From: JAITMY01 sp031553765
GTDB taxonomy: Bacteria > Bacteroidota > Bacteroidia > Bacteroidales > UBA932
Direction: 5' to 3'
Assembly (NCBI GenBank): GCA_031553765.1
Contig: JAVBKY010000009.1
Span: 124,001 to 188,000 of the forward strand
Length of the DNA: 64,000 bases
Shown: positions 1-7,230 of the stretch, piece after piece
How positions within the stretch are numbered: the stretch's first letter is position 1
How the letters are laid out: the number at the start of each line of letters is the position of its first letter
Notes under the pieces: model-generated
The model's input: only the letters and a program-made list of their open reading frames with translations
The model's database searches: none
What the model was told of the DNA's origin: nothing
Translations under genes and position numbers: made by a program

Positions 1-283
1 AATGCACATGCTCACCTTCGTGTGCCAATAGCATCAGGCTTCCCAGCGTGTCGAGCGTGAGTTGGTAAAAGGTTGCGGGTTCAACATCCTTAATGGTAAA
101 TGAAAATTTTCCCGAAGTGCTCAGTCGTACCGAATCCAGCGGCGTTACTTTTCCCACGGCAACTTTTTCTAACCGGAGCGGGCATCCCTCGATGCCGTCA
201 ATGTGCCCGTTAATTTTTGCCGAATGTCGACCACATGCCAGTGATAGCAGGCAAATCACAGCGATGGCAGTTGTTTTTCTCAT
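1..283 (-). CDS. DUF4369-type lipoprotein, N-terminal part (probable thiol-disulfide oxidoreductase), cut by window edge
   Basis: The reverse strand reads from an ATG at 283 to the window edge, giving 94 residues without a stop. The N-terminus is MRKTTAIAVICLLSLACG. This is a lipoprotein signal with lipobox LSLAC, so the protein is probably lipid-anchored outside the cytoplasm. The next residues (SAKINGHIDGIEGCPLRLEK and onward) have the look of the DUF4369 beta domain that often precedes a TlpA/thioredoxin domain in Bacteroidota. That second domain would lie outside the window, so the redox role is inferred. A TAACTTTG -7 box lies just upstream at 319-312 on this strand. Confidence 0.72.
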   Translation of the reverse strand, partial: MRKTTAIAVICLLSLACGRHSAKINGHIDGIEGCPLRLEKVAVGKVTPLDSVRLSTSGKFSFTIKDVEPATFYQLTLDTLGSLMLLAHEGEHVH

Positions 284-311
284 GGTATTTTTGTGAAGGT
301 AACAAGGATAA

Positions 312-319
312 CAAAGTTA
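312..319 (-). promoter_or_regulatory. Bacteroidota -7 box for the partial lipoprotein gene
   Basis: The minus strand reads TAACTTTG, matching TAnnTTTG, 29 nt upstream of the ATG at 283. No clear -33 TTTG is visible at the usual distance. Confidence 0.5.
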
Positions 320-560
320 CACTTGTTTCCGATTAAATTGCTTTTTGTTGTGAAAAGATTTTCATCTTGTGTGCGTCAACGGATTTCAATTTGTAGGAAT
401 GAATTTGCAAAAATAATTTTTTGTGAGAATTCGCTCTGTACTTGTATTTACAACGCTTGTAGTGTATTGCATCGGTGTGTGCGTAGAGGTTGCATTGCTA
501 CTCTTTTGAAAAACAATGCATGTAATTTTTTTTGACTCTACAAAAATAGGATAGCAAATA

Positions 561-592
561 TTTGGTGGTGATTTTTTTTCTCCATATCTTTA
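561..592 (+). promoter_or_regulatory. Promoter of the glycogen gene cluster
   Basis: TTTG at 561-564 and TATCTTTA at 585-592 are separated by 20 bp. This fits the Bacteroidota sigma-A arrangement (TTTG, about 20 bp, TAnnTTTG) with one mismatch in the last base. Confidence 0.6.
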
Positions 593-713
593 CAGCGTAG
601 TTTTTTACTCAACATCAATGAATTGATTTTTTATTAACAATCATTTTTTTGTGGAGAAAAAGGCAGAGGAGGGAGAGTGGAGGAGACCATAACCTTAAAC
701 ACAAAACACAGGC

Positions 714-2687
714 ATGTCATACCTGAAGTTTAATAAGGAAGAGCTGGTTAATTTGGAGTACTCGCTGAACCGGGAGCTGTTGAGCACCAATCGTGCCGGA
801 AGCTACATGAGTACAACTATTGTGTGCTGTAATACGCGTAAGTATCACGGCCTACTAGTGAGTCCTATCGATGAGTTCGAAGGTGAGCGCCATGTGCTGC
901 TGTCATCGCTCGACGAAACAATCATTCAACACGACAAAGCGTTTAATTTCGGCATACACCGCTATCCGGGCAACATTTACGAGCCGCGCGGTCATAAGTA
1001 TATTGTCGATTTTCAATACGACCCCACGCCTACCATTGAGTACCGTGTGGGTGGTGTGCACTTGCGCAAGGAGTTGCTCATGGTGCACAACGAAGACCAG
1101 ATACTTATTCGCTACACGCTGCTCGAAGCGCACTCGAATACTATGCTGCGCTTGAAGCCTTACTTAGCGTTCCGCAATGCGCATGCCTTGAGTCATGCCA
1201 ACGTGCACGCTGATGTGAAGCATAAGGTGGTGGAGAACGGCATAGCAAATAAGTTATACGTGGGCTTCCCCACGCTTAACATGCAGCTGAGCAAAAAGGG
1301 CGAATTTGTTGCCGTGCCTGATTGGTACCGCAATGTGGAATTCACCGAAGAAATCAAGCGTGGCTACGATGCGCACGAAGACTTGTTTGTGCCCGGCTAT
1401 TTCGAAGTGCCCATTAAGAAGGGTGAGAGCATTATTTTCTCCGCTTCATTGAAGGAAGCATCGGTAGCAGGCTTAGGCAAAAAGTTCAATGCGGAAATTG
1501 CCAAGCGTCCCGAAAAAGTTTCATTTAAAGGCTGCCTTAAAAACGCAGCCGACCAGTTCGTAGTTCGCCGCGGTAAAAATACCGAGGTGGTAGCCGGATA
1601 CCCATGGTTTGGTCGCTGGGGTCGTGATACCTTTATCGCGTTGCCCGGTATTACCCTTTCGGCTATAAGCTCTAATGGAAGCGATGCCAAGGAAAAAGTA
1701 AAAACCTGCAAGGACGTACTCGATACCATGAGCAACGAAATGCAGGGTGGACTTTTCCCCAACATTGGTTATGGAGATAACGCCGCGTTTAACTCAGTTG
1801 ATGCTCCCATGTGGTATTTCTGGACCATTCAGCAGTACGAGGAGTTTACAGGTGATCGCGAAGGTGTGTGGAAAGCTTACGGTAAAAAAATGAAGGCCAT
1901 TTTAGAGGCTTTCCGTAAGGGTACCAGCAACGCCATGATGCATGAGAATGGCTTGATATGGGCCGAGCAACCTTATAAGGCACTTACGTGGATGGATGCC
2001 ATTGTGCACGGACATCCCGTTACGCCGCGCTCGGGCTATCAGGTAGAAATAAACGCGCTTTGGTACAACGCCATTTGCTACACGCTGGAGTTGGCGCGCG
2101 AATTTAAGGATACCAAGTTTGTAAAAGAGTGGAAAGAATTACCCGCGCTTATTGAGTCAACCTACAAGCCCATTTTCTGGTGCGAAGAACGCCAGCACCT
2201 ATCGGACTACGTTGATGCAGGTGGGCCGAATATTTTCACCCGTCCTAACCAGATTTTTGCTACTTCATTAAAATACTCTCCTATATCGGAGAATAAGCGT
2301 AAGCTCGTGCTGGATGCCGTGGAGCGTGAACTGCTCACACCAAAAGGCATTCGTACGCTGGCTCCAAAGAACCCGTTGTACGAAGGGCGCTATGAGGGCG
2401 ACCAACCTGCGCGCGACAGAACTTACCACCAAGGTACGGTGTGGCCGTGGTTGCTGGGGCACTTTATAGAAGGTAAGTTGAAATTGCACGGCAAGGCTTA
2501 CATCTCGAAAGCAAAGTGGATAGTAGAGCAGTTTGAGGAAGATATGACCAACTACGGTATCAGCTCCATTGGAGAAGTGTACGATGGCGATCCTCCGCAC
2601 AACCCCGGTGGCTGTATTTCGCAGGCGTGGAGCGTGGGTGAGGTGCTAAGGTCAATTCGCCTGATTGAGAAGTACGAGAAGAGTTAA
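714..2687 (+). CDS. Glycogen debranching enzyme (amylo-alpha-1,6-glucosidase, GH133)
   Basis: A 657-residue cytoplasmic enzyme expected to hydrolyse alpha-1,6 branch stubs of glycogen. Residues about 19-235 form the N-terminal GDE_N-like domain, with signature STNRAGSYMSTT and KYHGLL. Residues about 270-655 form the (alpha/alpha)6 GDE_C catalytic domain. Conserved blocks there are GYPWFGRWGRDTF (about 295-307), WMDAIVHGHPVTPRSGYQVE and RTYHQGTVWPWLLG (about 569-582). It is the first gene of a cluster with a GT4 transferase and a GH57 enzyme, an arrangement familiar from Bacteroides glycogen loci. The start is the ATG at 714, behind a long leader. Length is normal for the bacterial family and no signal peptide is present. 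Confidence 0.9.
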   Translation: MSYLKFNKEELVNLEYSLNRELLSTNRAGSYMSTTIVCCNTRKYHGLLVSPIDEFEGERHVLLSSLDETIIQHDKAFNFGIHRYPGNIYEPRGHKYIVDFQYDPTPTIEYRVGGVHLRKELLMVHNEDQILIRYTLLEAHSNTMLRLKPYLAFRNAHALSHANVHADVKHKVVENGIANKLYVGFPTLNMQLSKKGEFVAVPDWYRNVEFTEEIKRGYDAHEDLFVPGYFEVPIKKGESIIFSASLKEASVAGLGKKFNAEIAKRPEKVSFKGCLKNAADQFVVRRGKNTEVVAGYPWFGRWGRDTFIALPGITLSAISSNGSDAKEKVKTCKDVLDTMSNEMQGGLFPNIGYGDNAAFNSVDAPMWYFWTIQQYEEFTGDREGVWKAYGKKMKAILEAFRKGTSNAMMHENGLIWAEQPYKALTWMDAIVHGHPVTPRSGYQVEINALWYNAICYTLELAREFKDTKFVKEWKELPALIESTYKPIFWCEERQHLSDYVDAGGPNIFTRPNQIFATSLKYSPISENKRKLVLDAVERELLTPKGIRTLAPKNPLYEGRYEGDQPARDRTYHQGTVWPWLLGHFIEGKLKLHGKAYISKAKWIVEQFEEDMTNYGISSIGEVYDGDPPHNPGGCISQAWSVGEVLRSIRLIEKYEKS

Positions 2688-2718
2688 CTCTTAATATTAA
2701 CCCCTAATTAAAAGCAAA

Positions 2719-2958
2719 ATGAAGAAATTTGTGATTTTTTTTGCTGTATTGGGGTTGATTGTATTATTTTCTTGTGTTAAAGATTCAGTTGAGAATGGGG
2801 AAGGGAATTTGCAATCATCCCAAGCAGAAGACCCCGTTCAACTTTTAGTTGATAATCAAAAGCGTTATTTGAAAAGTGGTGGTTTTGAGGCATTTGTTGG
2901 AGATGCGGCTGGAGGGTATTTAGCCTATTCAATGCTAGGGAGGTTTGGTCTCCGTTGA
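2719..2958 (+). CDS. Small lipoprotein of unknown function
   Basis: A 79-residue protein starting at an ATG, with the lipoprotein signal MKKFVIFFAVLGLIVLFSC (lipobox LFSC). The mature part is polar and then ends in a short Gly-rich stretch, GDAAGGYLAYSMLGRFG. I do not recognise a family. The Gly-rich end resembles the GDAAGG-type sequence of small glycine-zipper peptides, but that is only an impression. It starts 31 bp after the debranching gene and stops 4 bp before the next start, so it is probably co-transcribed and translationally coupled. The abrupt end could also mean a shortened or frameshifted copy. Confidence 0.55.
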   Translation: MKKFVIFFAVLGLIVLFSCVKDSVENGEGNLQSSQAEDPVQLLVDNQKRYLKSGGFEAFVGDAAGGYLAYSMLGRFGLR

Positions 2959-2962
2959 TCTG

Positions 2963-3481
2963 ATGGCTAGTCTTAAGATATTTTGTTTCGGTATCTTTTT
3001 CTTATTGCACATTGTTGTTAATGCTCAGGTAAAGCATTATGTTGGGATAGTGGGAGGGAAAGTTGTAGGCCCAACTTATACGATGAAGTATAAACGATGG
3101 AGTGCAGTTGTCGACGCCGGGTGGTTGGCTGGTTTTGAGGGTGGATATGCAGCGTTAAATGGATTGCATGGAGTTGTTTCGAAGGATAGGGGAAAAGAAA
3201 AGTTGTGGGTTGATGTGGGTATAGGTGTTTTTGCTCAGGGCTATGTATCGCCATCGCAACATCAGCAGGAACTGGCTAGAACGCTCAACTATACAACACC
3301 AATAGGAGCGCAATTCGCGTCAAAAATGTCGTTTGAGTACGAGTCGCTTCCCCGCTGGAATTTTGGAGTACACATAAACTTCCCGATTCTTTTTCAATGG
3401 GAGGAGGGTGCTAAGAAAATGAATTTTGGAGAGTTTGCTCTTTATACTATGCAGATTTCTGTGCAGTATAAAATGAGGTAA
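2963..3481 (+). CDS. Secreted or outer-membrane protein of unknown function
   Basis: From the ATG at 2963 the product has 172 residues, with a Sec signal (MASLKIFCFGIFFLLHIVVNA) cleaved near NAQ. The body alternates hydrophobic and polar residues and ends in a strand-like MQISVQYKM, as in small outer-membrane barrels. An upstream TTG at 2945 would overlap the previous gene and is less likely. No family is recognised. With the preceding lipoprotein it forms a two-gene insertion between the debranching enzyme and the GT4 gene. Base composition is more AT-rich than the enzymes on either side. Confidence 0.6.
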   Translation: MASLKIFCFGIFFLLHIVVNAQVKHYVGIVGGKVVGPTYTMKYKRWSAVVDAGWLAGFEGGYAALNGLHGVVSKDRGKEKLWVDVGIGVFAQGYVSPSQHQQELARTLNYTTPIGAQFASKMSFEYESLPRWNFGVHINFPILFQWEEGAKKMNFGEFALYTMQISVQYKMR

Positions 3482-3508
3482 GGTTATATTATCCTTATAA
3501 ATTATAGT

Positions 3509-4792
3509 ATGAAGGTATTAATGTTTGGTTGGGAGTTTCCACCTCACGTCGCAGGAGGATTGGCAACAGCGTGCTACGGGCTCACCAAGGGCTTGGCAAA
3601 GTGCGATGTTGATATGATTTTTGTGGTACCTAAGGCATACGGAGACGAAGATCAAAGTGCTACGCGAATTGTAGGTGCGGAGGATGTTGCCTACGATGGA
3701 AGCGTAAGCGACTTAGAAGAGTTGTGGAAGCACTTGGTTTACGTTGAAGCCGGTTCGAGCTTATTGCCCTACCTCTCACCTGAGGAGTATGAGAATGTTA
3801 CGTCGGGCTCGGTGCGTGAGGGCACTATTTCGCACACGTCGCACTTTAGCCGTCGCTTTAAGTTCTCGGGAGGTTATGGTAAGAATCTCATGAATGAGGT
3901 TGCCCACTATGCGCTGCTGGCACACACTATTGCCAAGCAGCATGATTTTGATGTAATTCACGCACACGATTGGCTCACCTACCTTGCCGGTATTTCGGCA
4001 AAGAAGGCTACGGGAAAGCCATTGGTAATACACGTGCATGCCACGGAGTTTGACCGTAGCGGTGAGAATGTAAATCAGGTGGTGTTCGATATTGAGCGTA
4101 GGGGAATGCAGGAAGCCGACCTTGTAATTACGGTGAGCAACCTTACGCGTAACATTGTAATTTCACGCTACGGTATCGATCCATCAAAGGTGATTACTGT
4201 GCACAACGCGGTTGACTTTAGCGCCTCGGCATTTGAAAATGCAGAGCGCGGAACTGATGAAAAGATTGTGACATTCTTAGGTCGTATAACCTACCAAAAG
4301 GGTCCCGACTACTTTATTGAAGCTGCGCACAAGGTGCTGAAACGTTACAACAACGTACGATTTGTAATGGCTGGTAGCGGCGACATGCTCAACCGCATGA
4401 TACGTCGTGTAGCTAAGTTGGGCATTGCCGATAAGTTTAATTTTACCGGATTTTTGAAGGGAGCTGATGTGCCGCACATGTTCGCGCTTAGCGATGTATA
4501 TGTGATGCCCTCGGTGAGCGAGCCATTTGGTATTTCGCCGCTGGAAGCCATGCGCGCACACGTACCCACCATTATCTCAAAGCAGTCAGGAGTGGCCGAA
4601 GTGCTGAAGCATGCTGTTAAAGTTGACTTTTGGGATGTGGATGCCATGGCTGATGCCATATACGGAATACTGCAATATCCGGCACTGACCAAAATGTTTA
4701 TTCACTACGGTGACCAGGAGGTCGATTCGCTTAAGTGGGATAAGGCGGCGTTGAAGGTGAAGGAGGTTTACGAAAAGGCTATTGCCAAATAA
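3509..4792 (+). CDS. GT4 glycosyltransferase, glycogen synthase-like
   Basis: A 427-residue GT-B fold retaining glycosyltransferase. The N-terminal acceptor domain has FGWEFPPHVAGGLATA (about 7-22) and DVIHAHDWLT (about 150). The C-terminal nucleotide-sugar domain starts near VTFLGRITYQKGPDYF (about 253-268). It carries the E-x7-E catalytic pair in SEPFGISPLEAM (E338 and E346). This gene is the usual middle member of the debranching-GT4-GH57 trio in Bacteroidales. Its probable job is alpha-glucan elongation, although a GT3 synthase is also encoded nearby. The donor sugar cannot be read from the sequence. Confidence 0.82.
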   Translation: MKVLMFGWEFPPHVAGGLATACYGLTKGLAKCDVDMIFVVPKAYGDEDQSATRIVGAEDVAYDGSVSDLEELWKHLVYVEAGSSLLPYLSPEEYENVTSGSVREGTISHTSHFSRRFKFSGGYGKNLMNEVAHYALLAHTIAKQHDFDVIHAHDWLTYLAGISAKKATGKPLVIHVHATEFDRSGENVNQVVFDIERRGMQEADLVITVSNLTRNIVISRYGIDPSKVITVHNAVDFSASAFENAERGTDEKIVTFLGRITYQKGPDYFIEAAHKVLKRYNNVRFVMAGSGDMLNRMIRRVAKLGIADKFNFTGFLKGADVPHMFALSDVYVMPSVSEPFGISPLEAMRAHVPTIISKQSGVAEVLKHAVKVDFWDVDAMADAIYGILQYPALTKMFIHYGDQEVDSLKWDKAALKVKEVYEKAIAK

Positions 4793-4805
4793 AAAAAACA
4801 GCATC

Positions 4806-6866
4806 ATGAAACAAACGCTTTGCTTATATTTTCAAATTCATCAGCCTTTTCGCTTGAGAAGGTATCGCTTTTTCGACATAGGTAAGGATCACAACTACTA
4901 TGACGAGTTCAGCAACCGTACCATTATGCGGAAAGTGGCTGAGCGCTGCTATTTGCCTGCCAATAAGCTTATGCTTGATTTGATTAAGCAGTACGGTAAG
5001 TCGTTCAAAATTGCCTACTCCATTTCGGGTGTTGCGCTTGAGCAGTTTGAGCAGTATGCTCCCGACGTGTTGGAGAGCTTCAAGGCTTTGGCAAAAACGG
5101 GTTGTGTAGAATTTTTAGGTGAAACCTATGCACACTCTATTGCCGTGCTGAAAGACCCTGCCGAATTTGAGCGCCAGGTGAAGGAGCACAGTGCCATGAT
5201 TAAAAAATATTTTGGACAAACACCCACTACCTTTCGTAACACAGAGCTGATTTACTCCGACGAGATAGGCGCAAAGGTGGCCGATATGGGATTTACCACC
5301 ATGCTTGCCGAGGGAGCAAAGCACGTGTTGGGATGGAAGAGTCCAAATTATATTTATGCTAATGCGAAGAACCCAAGGTTAAAAATTCTTTTACGCAACT
5401 TCCGCTTGAGCGATGATATCGCTTTTCGTTTTTCCGATCGTGGATGGAGTGAATGGCCTTTAACTACTGATAAATACACGGCTTGGGTAAATGCGGTAGA
5501 TAAGAAAGAGGAAGTAGTAAACCTGTTCATGGATTACGAAACTTTTGGAGAACATCAGTGGGCAGCGTCGGGGATATTCGAATTTTTACGATATTTGCCT
5601 GGGAAAATACTTGCACATACGAACTTTGAATTTTTAACTCCCTCGGAAACCGCTAAGAAGCATCAGCCGGTAGCACCTATTAAAGTAGGGCATCCCATAT
5701 CGTGGGCTGACGAGGAGCGCGACCTCACTGCATGGTTGGGTAACGAGCTGCAGAACGAAGCGTTCAATAAGGTGTACTCCTTGGGTGATGAGGTGATGAA
5801 ATCTGGTAATGCAGCGTTGATAAGAGATTGGCGCATGTTACAAAATAGCGACCATTTCTACTACATGTCAACCAAATGGTTTTCCGATGGTGATGTGCAC
5901 AAGTATTTCAATCCGTACGACACGCCATACGATGCGTTTATTAACTTCATGAACGTGTATAGTGATTTCTCGCTGAGGGTGAAAGACGGTGCTACACCTG
6001 CTCCTGCAAAGAAGGTGGTAGAGAAAAAGCCGACAGCGGAGAAGAAAGTTGTAGAGAAGAAGTCGGTAGTGAAAGTGGTAAAGGAAGCTGTTGCAAAAAA
6101 GGTAGCGGTAAAGAAGGAGGTGAAGTCTGCTGCTGCAAAAAAGATCGCCGATAAAAAAAAAGTAAAAGTAGCTAGCGCACCTGCAAAAAGCGCTGCTAAG
6201 GAAGTAAAAGCTAAGGAGGGTAAAGTTACTGCCCCCTCTTTAAAAACAAGTAAAAAAGCAGTAACGACAACCAAACAATCAACAATCATGGCAACAACAA
6301 AAAAAGCCGCTGCAAAGAAACCCGCAGCAAAGAAGGCAGCTCCTGCTAAAAAAGCAGCTCCTGCAAAGAAGGTAGTTAAGAAGGCAGCTCCTGCAAAGAA
6401 GGCCGCTCCTGCTAAGAAAGTAGTTAAGAAAGCCGCTCCTGCAAAGAAGGTCGTTGCAAAGAAGGTAGTTAAGAAAGCCGCTCCTGCAAAGAAGGTCGTT
6501 GCAAAAAAGGTAGTTAAAAAAGCCGCTCCTGCAAAGAAGGCTGTTGCAAAGAAGGTAGTTAAAAAGGCTGCTCCTGCAAAGAAGGCTGTTGCGAAGAAGG
6601 TAGTTAAAAAGGCTGCTCCTGCAAAGAAGGCTGTTGCGAAGAAGGTAGTTAAGAAGGCTGCTCCTGCAAAGAAGGCTGTTGCGAAGAAGGTAGTTAAGAA
6701 GGCTGCTCCTGCAAAGAAGGCTGTTGCAAAGAAGGTAGTTAAGAAGGCCGCTCCTGCAAAGAAAGTGGCTGCAAAGAAGGTAGTTGCTAAGAAGCCTGCT
6801 GCAAAGAAGGTGGCTGCTCCTGCTCCTGCTCCCGCTCCTGCAACCTCAATTTTCCCTATGTTTTAA
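4806..6866 (+). CDS. GH57 alpha-amylase-like enzyme with a long histone-H1-like Lys/Ala/Pro tail
   Basis: The ATG at 4806 gives 686 residues; an upstream TTG at 4782 overlaps the GT4 gene and is unlikely. Residues 1 to about 390 are a GH57 catalytic domain. It has the HQP motif (H12), the candidate nucleophile in FRNTELIYSDE (E147) and the acid/base in FMDYETFGEHQW (D243). Members act on alpha-glucans in the cytoplasm. From about residue 395 to the end the sequence is almost only Lys, Ala, Val and Pro, built of AAPAKK-type repeats like eukaryotic H1 tails and bacterial Hc1-like proteins. The tail is strongly basic and should bind nucleic acid or anionic polymer. An internal ATG at 6288 could start a separate 192-residue basic protein. 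Confidence 0.85.
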   Translation: MKQTLCLYFQIHQPFRLRRYRFFDIGKDHNYYDEFSNRTIMRKVAERCYLPANKLMLDLIKQYGKSFKIAYSISGVALEQFEQYAPDVLESFKALAKTGCVEFLGETYAHSIAVLKDPAEFERQVKEHSAMIKKYFGQTPTTFRNTELIYSDEIGAKVADMGFTTMLAEGAKHVLGWKSPNYIYANAKNPRLKILLRNFRLSDDIAFRFSDRGWSEWPLTTDKYTAWVNAVDKKEEVVNLFMDYETFGEHQWAASGIFEFLRYLPGKILAHTNFEFLTPSETAKKHQPVAPIKVGHPISWADEERDLTAWLGNELQNEAFNKVYSLGDEVMKSGNAALIRDWRMLQNSDHFYYMSTKWFSDGDVHKYFNPYDTPYDAFINFMNVYSDFSLRVKDGATPAPAKKVVEKKPTAEKKVVEKKSVVKVVKEAVAKKVAVKKEVKSAAAKKIADKKKVKVASAPAKSAAKEVKAKEGKVTAPSLKTSKKAVTTTKQSTIMATTKKAAAKKPAAKKAAPAKKAAPAKKVVKKAAPAKKAAPAKKVVKKAAPAKKVVAKKVVKKAAPAKKVVAKKVVKKAAPAKKAVAKKVVKKAAPAKKAVAKKVVKKAAPAKKAVAKKVVKKAAPAKKAVAKKVVKKAAPAKKAVAKKVVKKAAPAKKVAAKKVVAKKPAAKKVAAPAPAPAPATSIFPMF
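6330..6785 (+). repeat. In-frame 45-bp tandem repeats coding the basic tail
   Basis: Ten consecutive units encode KKAAPAKK followed by a variable middle and AKKVV. The first two units are 48 bp and the other eight are 45 bp. Five of them are the identical peptide KKAAPAKKAVAKKVV, with only silent third-base differences. The array is probably prone to length change by slippage or recombination. Confidence 0.85.
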
Positions 6867-6886
6867 CTTAGGGTCAACTGGCTAGT

Positions 6887-6922
6887 AAAATCCCTGCCCT
6901 TTATTGGGGCGGGGATTTTTTT
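6887..6922 (+). terminator. Intrinsic terminator after the GH57 gene
   Basis: ATCCCTGCCC at 6890-6899 pairs with GGGCGGGGAT at 6907-6916 (10 bp, one wobble), followed by a T-run to 6922. Confidence 0.8.
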
Positions 6923-6953
6923 GCGTATTGGTAACGCCGTAGGCGTGATAACC

Positions 6954-7103
6954 TTGTAGCCCCGGGTGTAAACCCGGGGTGGTTTATGGCGAGAATTGTA
7001 TTTTGCGCGCGAAGCACGGGTGCTACTTCAAGGGAAGAATTTGCTTTGCGCGCTGCCCACTACGCAACATCCGATTACCAGGGGCTTACACCCCTGGCTA
7101 CAA
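6954..7103. repeat. 150-bp twin-hairpin inverted-repeat element
   Basis: The ends TTGTAGCC (6954-6961) and GGCTACAA (7096-7103) are perfect inverted repeats. Just inside each end is a hairpin: CCCCGGGT with ACCCGGGG on the left (6960-6979) and CCAGGGG with CCCCTGG on the right (7078-7097). The two ends are inverted copies whose differences keep the hairpins paired. This looks like a small non-autonomous element. Confidence 0.6.
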
Positions 7104-7172
7104 TCTGTCAACCCTACAGGCTTTTCCACGCACGCAGAGTGGGGCGATGTATAGTTGCGGGTAATCTTTTTC

Positions 7173-7180
7173 TATCTTTG
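7173..7180 (+). promoter_or_regulatory. -7 box for the metallopeptidase gene
   Basis: TATCTTTG, a perfect TAnnTTTG, lies 50 nt upstream of the ATG at 7231. Confidence 0.55.
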
Positions 7181-7230
7181 TAATGAAAAAAGGAATCTCA
7201 TAATAAAGCAGTTTTTTTATATCAAACTCT

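Larger units (their letters stand above)
284..713. other. AT-rich divergent intergenic region (430 bp)
   Basis: This gap separates the divergent lipoprotein and debranching-enzyme genes. It is AT-rich and holds one promoter for each direction. The plus-strand leader runs about 115 nt, from near 599 to 713, and has a purine-rich stretch at about 663-687. Short open frames here lack coding character. I see no RNA gene or repeat. Confidence 0.6.
6867..7230. other. Intergenic region: terminator, twin-hairpin element, promoter
   Basis: This 364-bp gap holds the terminator at 6887-6922, an inverted-repeat element at 6954-7103 and a TATCTTTG box at 7173-7180. Overlapping short open frames at 6979-7183 run through the repeat and are not genes. 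Confidence 0.6.

Noticed and set aside
93..535. Two short plus-strand open frames near the window start
   Set aside because: The first lies antisense to the lipoprotein gene and the second covers the divergent promoter gap. Neither has coding character.
5861..6289. Long antisense frame opposite the Lys-rich tail
   Set aside because: Lys/Ala codon runs on the plus strand leave few stops on the other strand. Its Phe/Thr/Ala-rich product is a shadow.
6288..6866. Separate histone-H1-like gene starting at the internal ATG
   Set aside because: Not listed as its own gene, because the frame is continuous with GH57 and no ribosome site or promoter is visible. Kept as a finding.
6979..7183. Two overlapping open frames of about 60 codons
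   Set aside because: They run through the twin-hairpin repeat element and read as repeat-derived.
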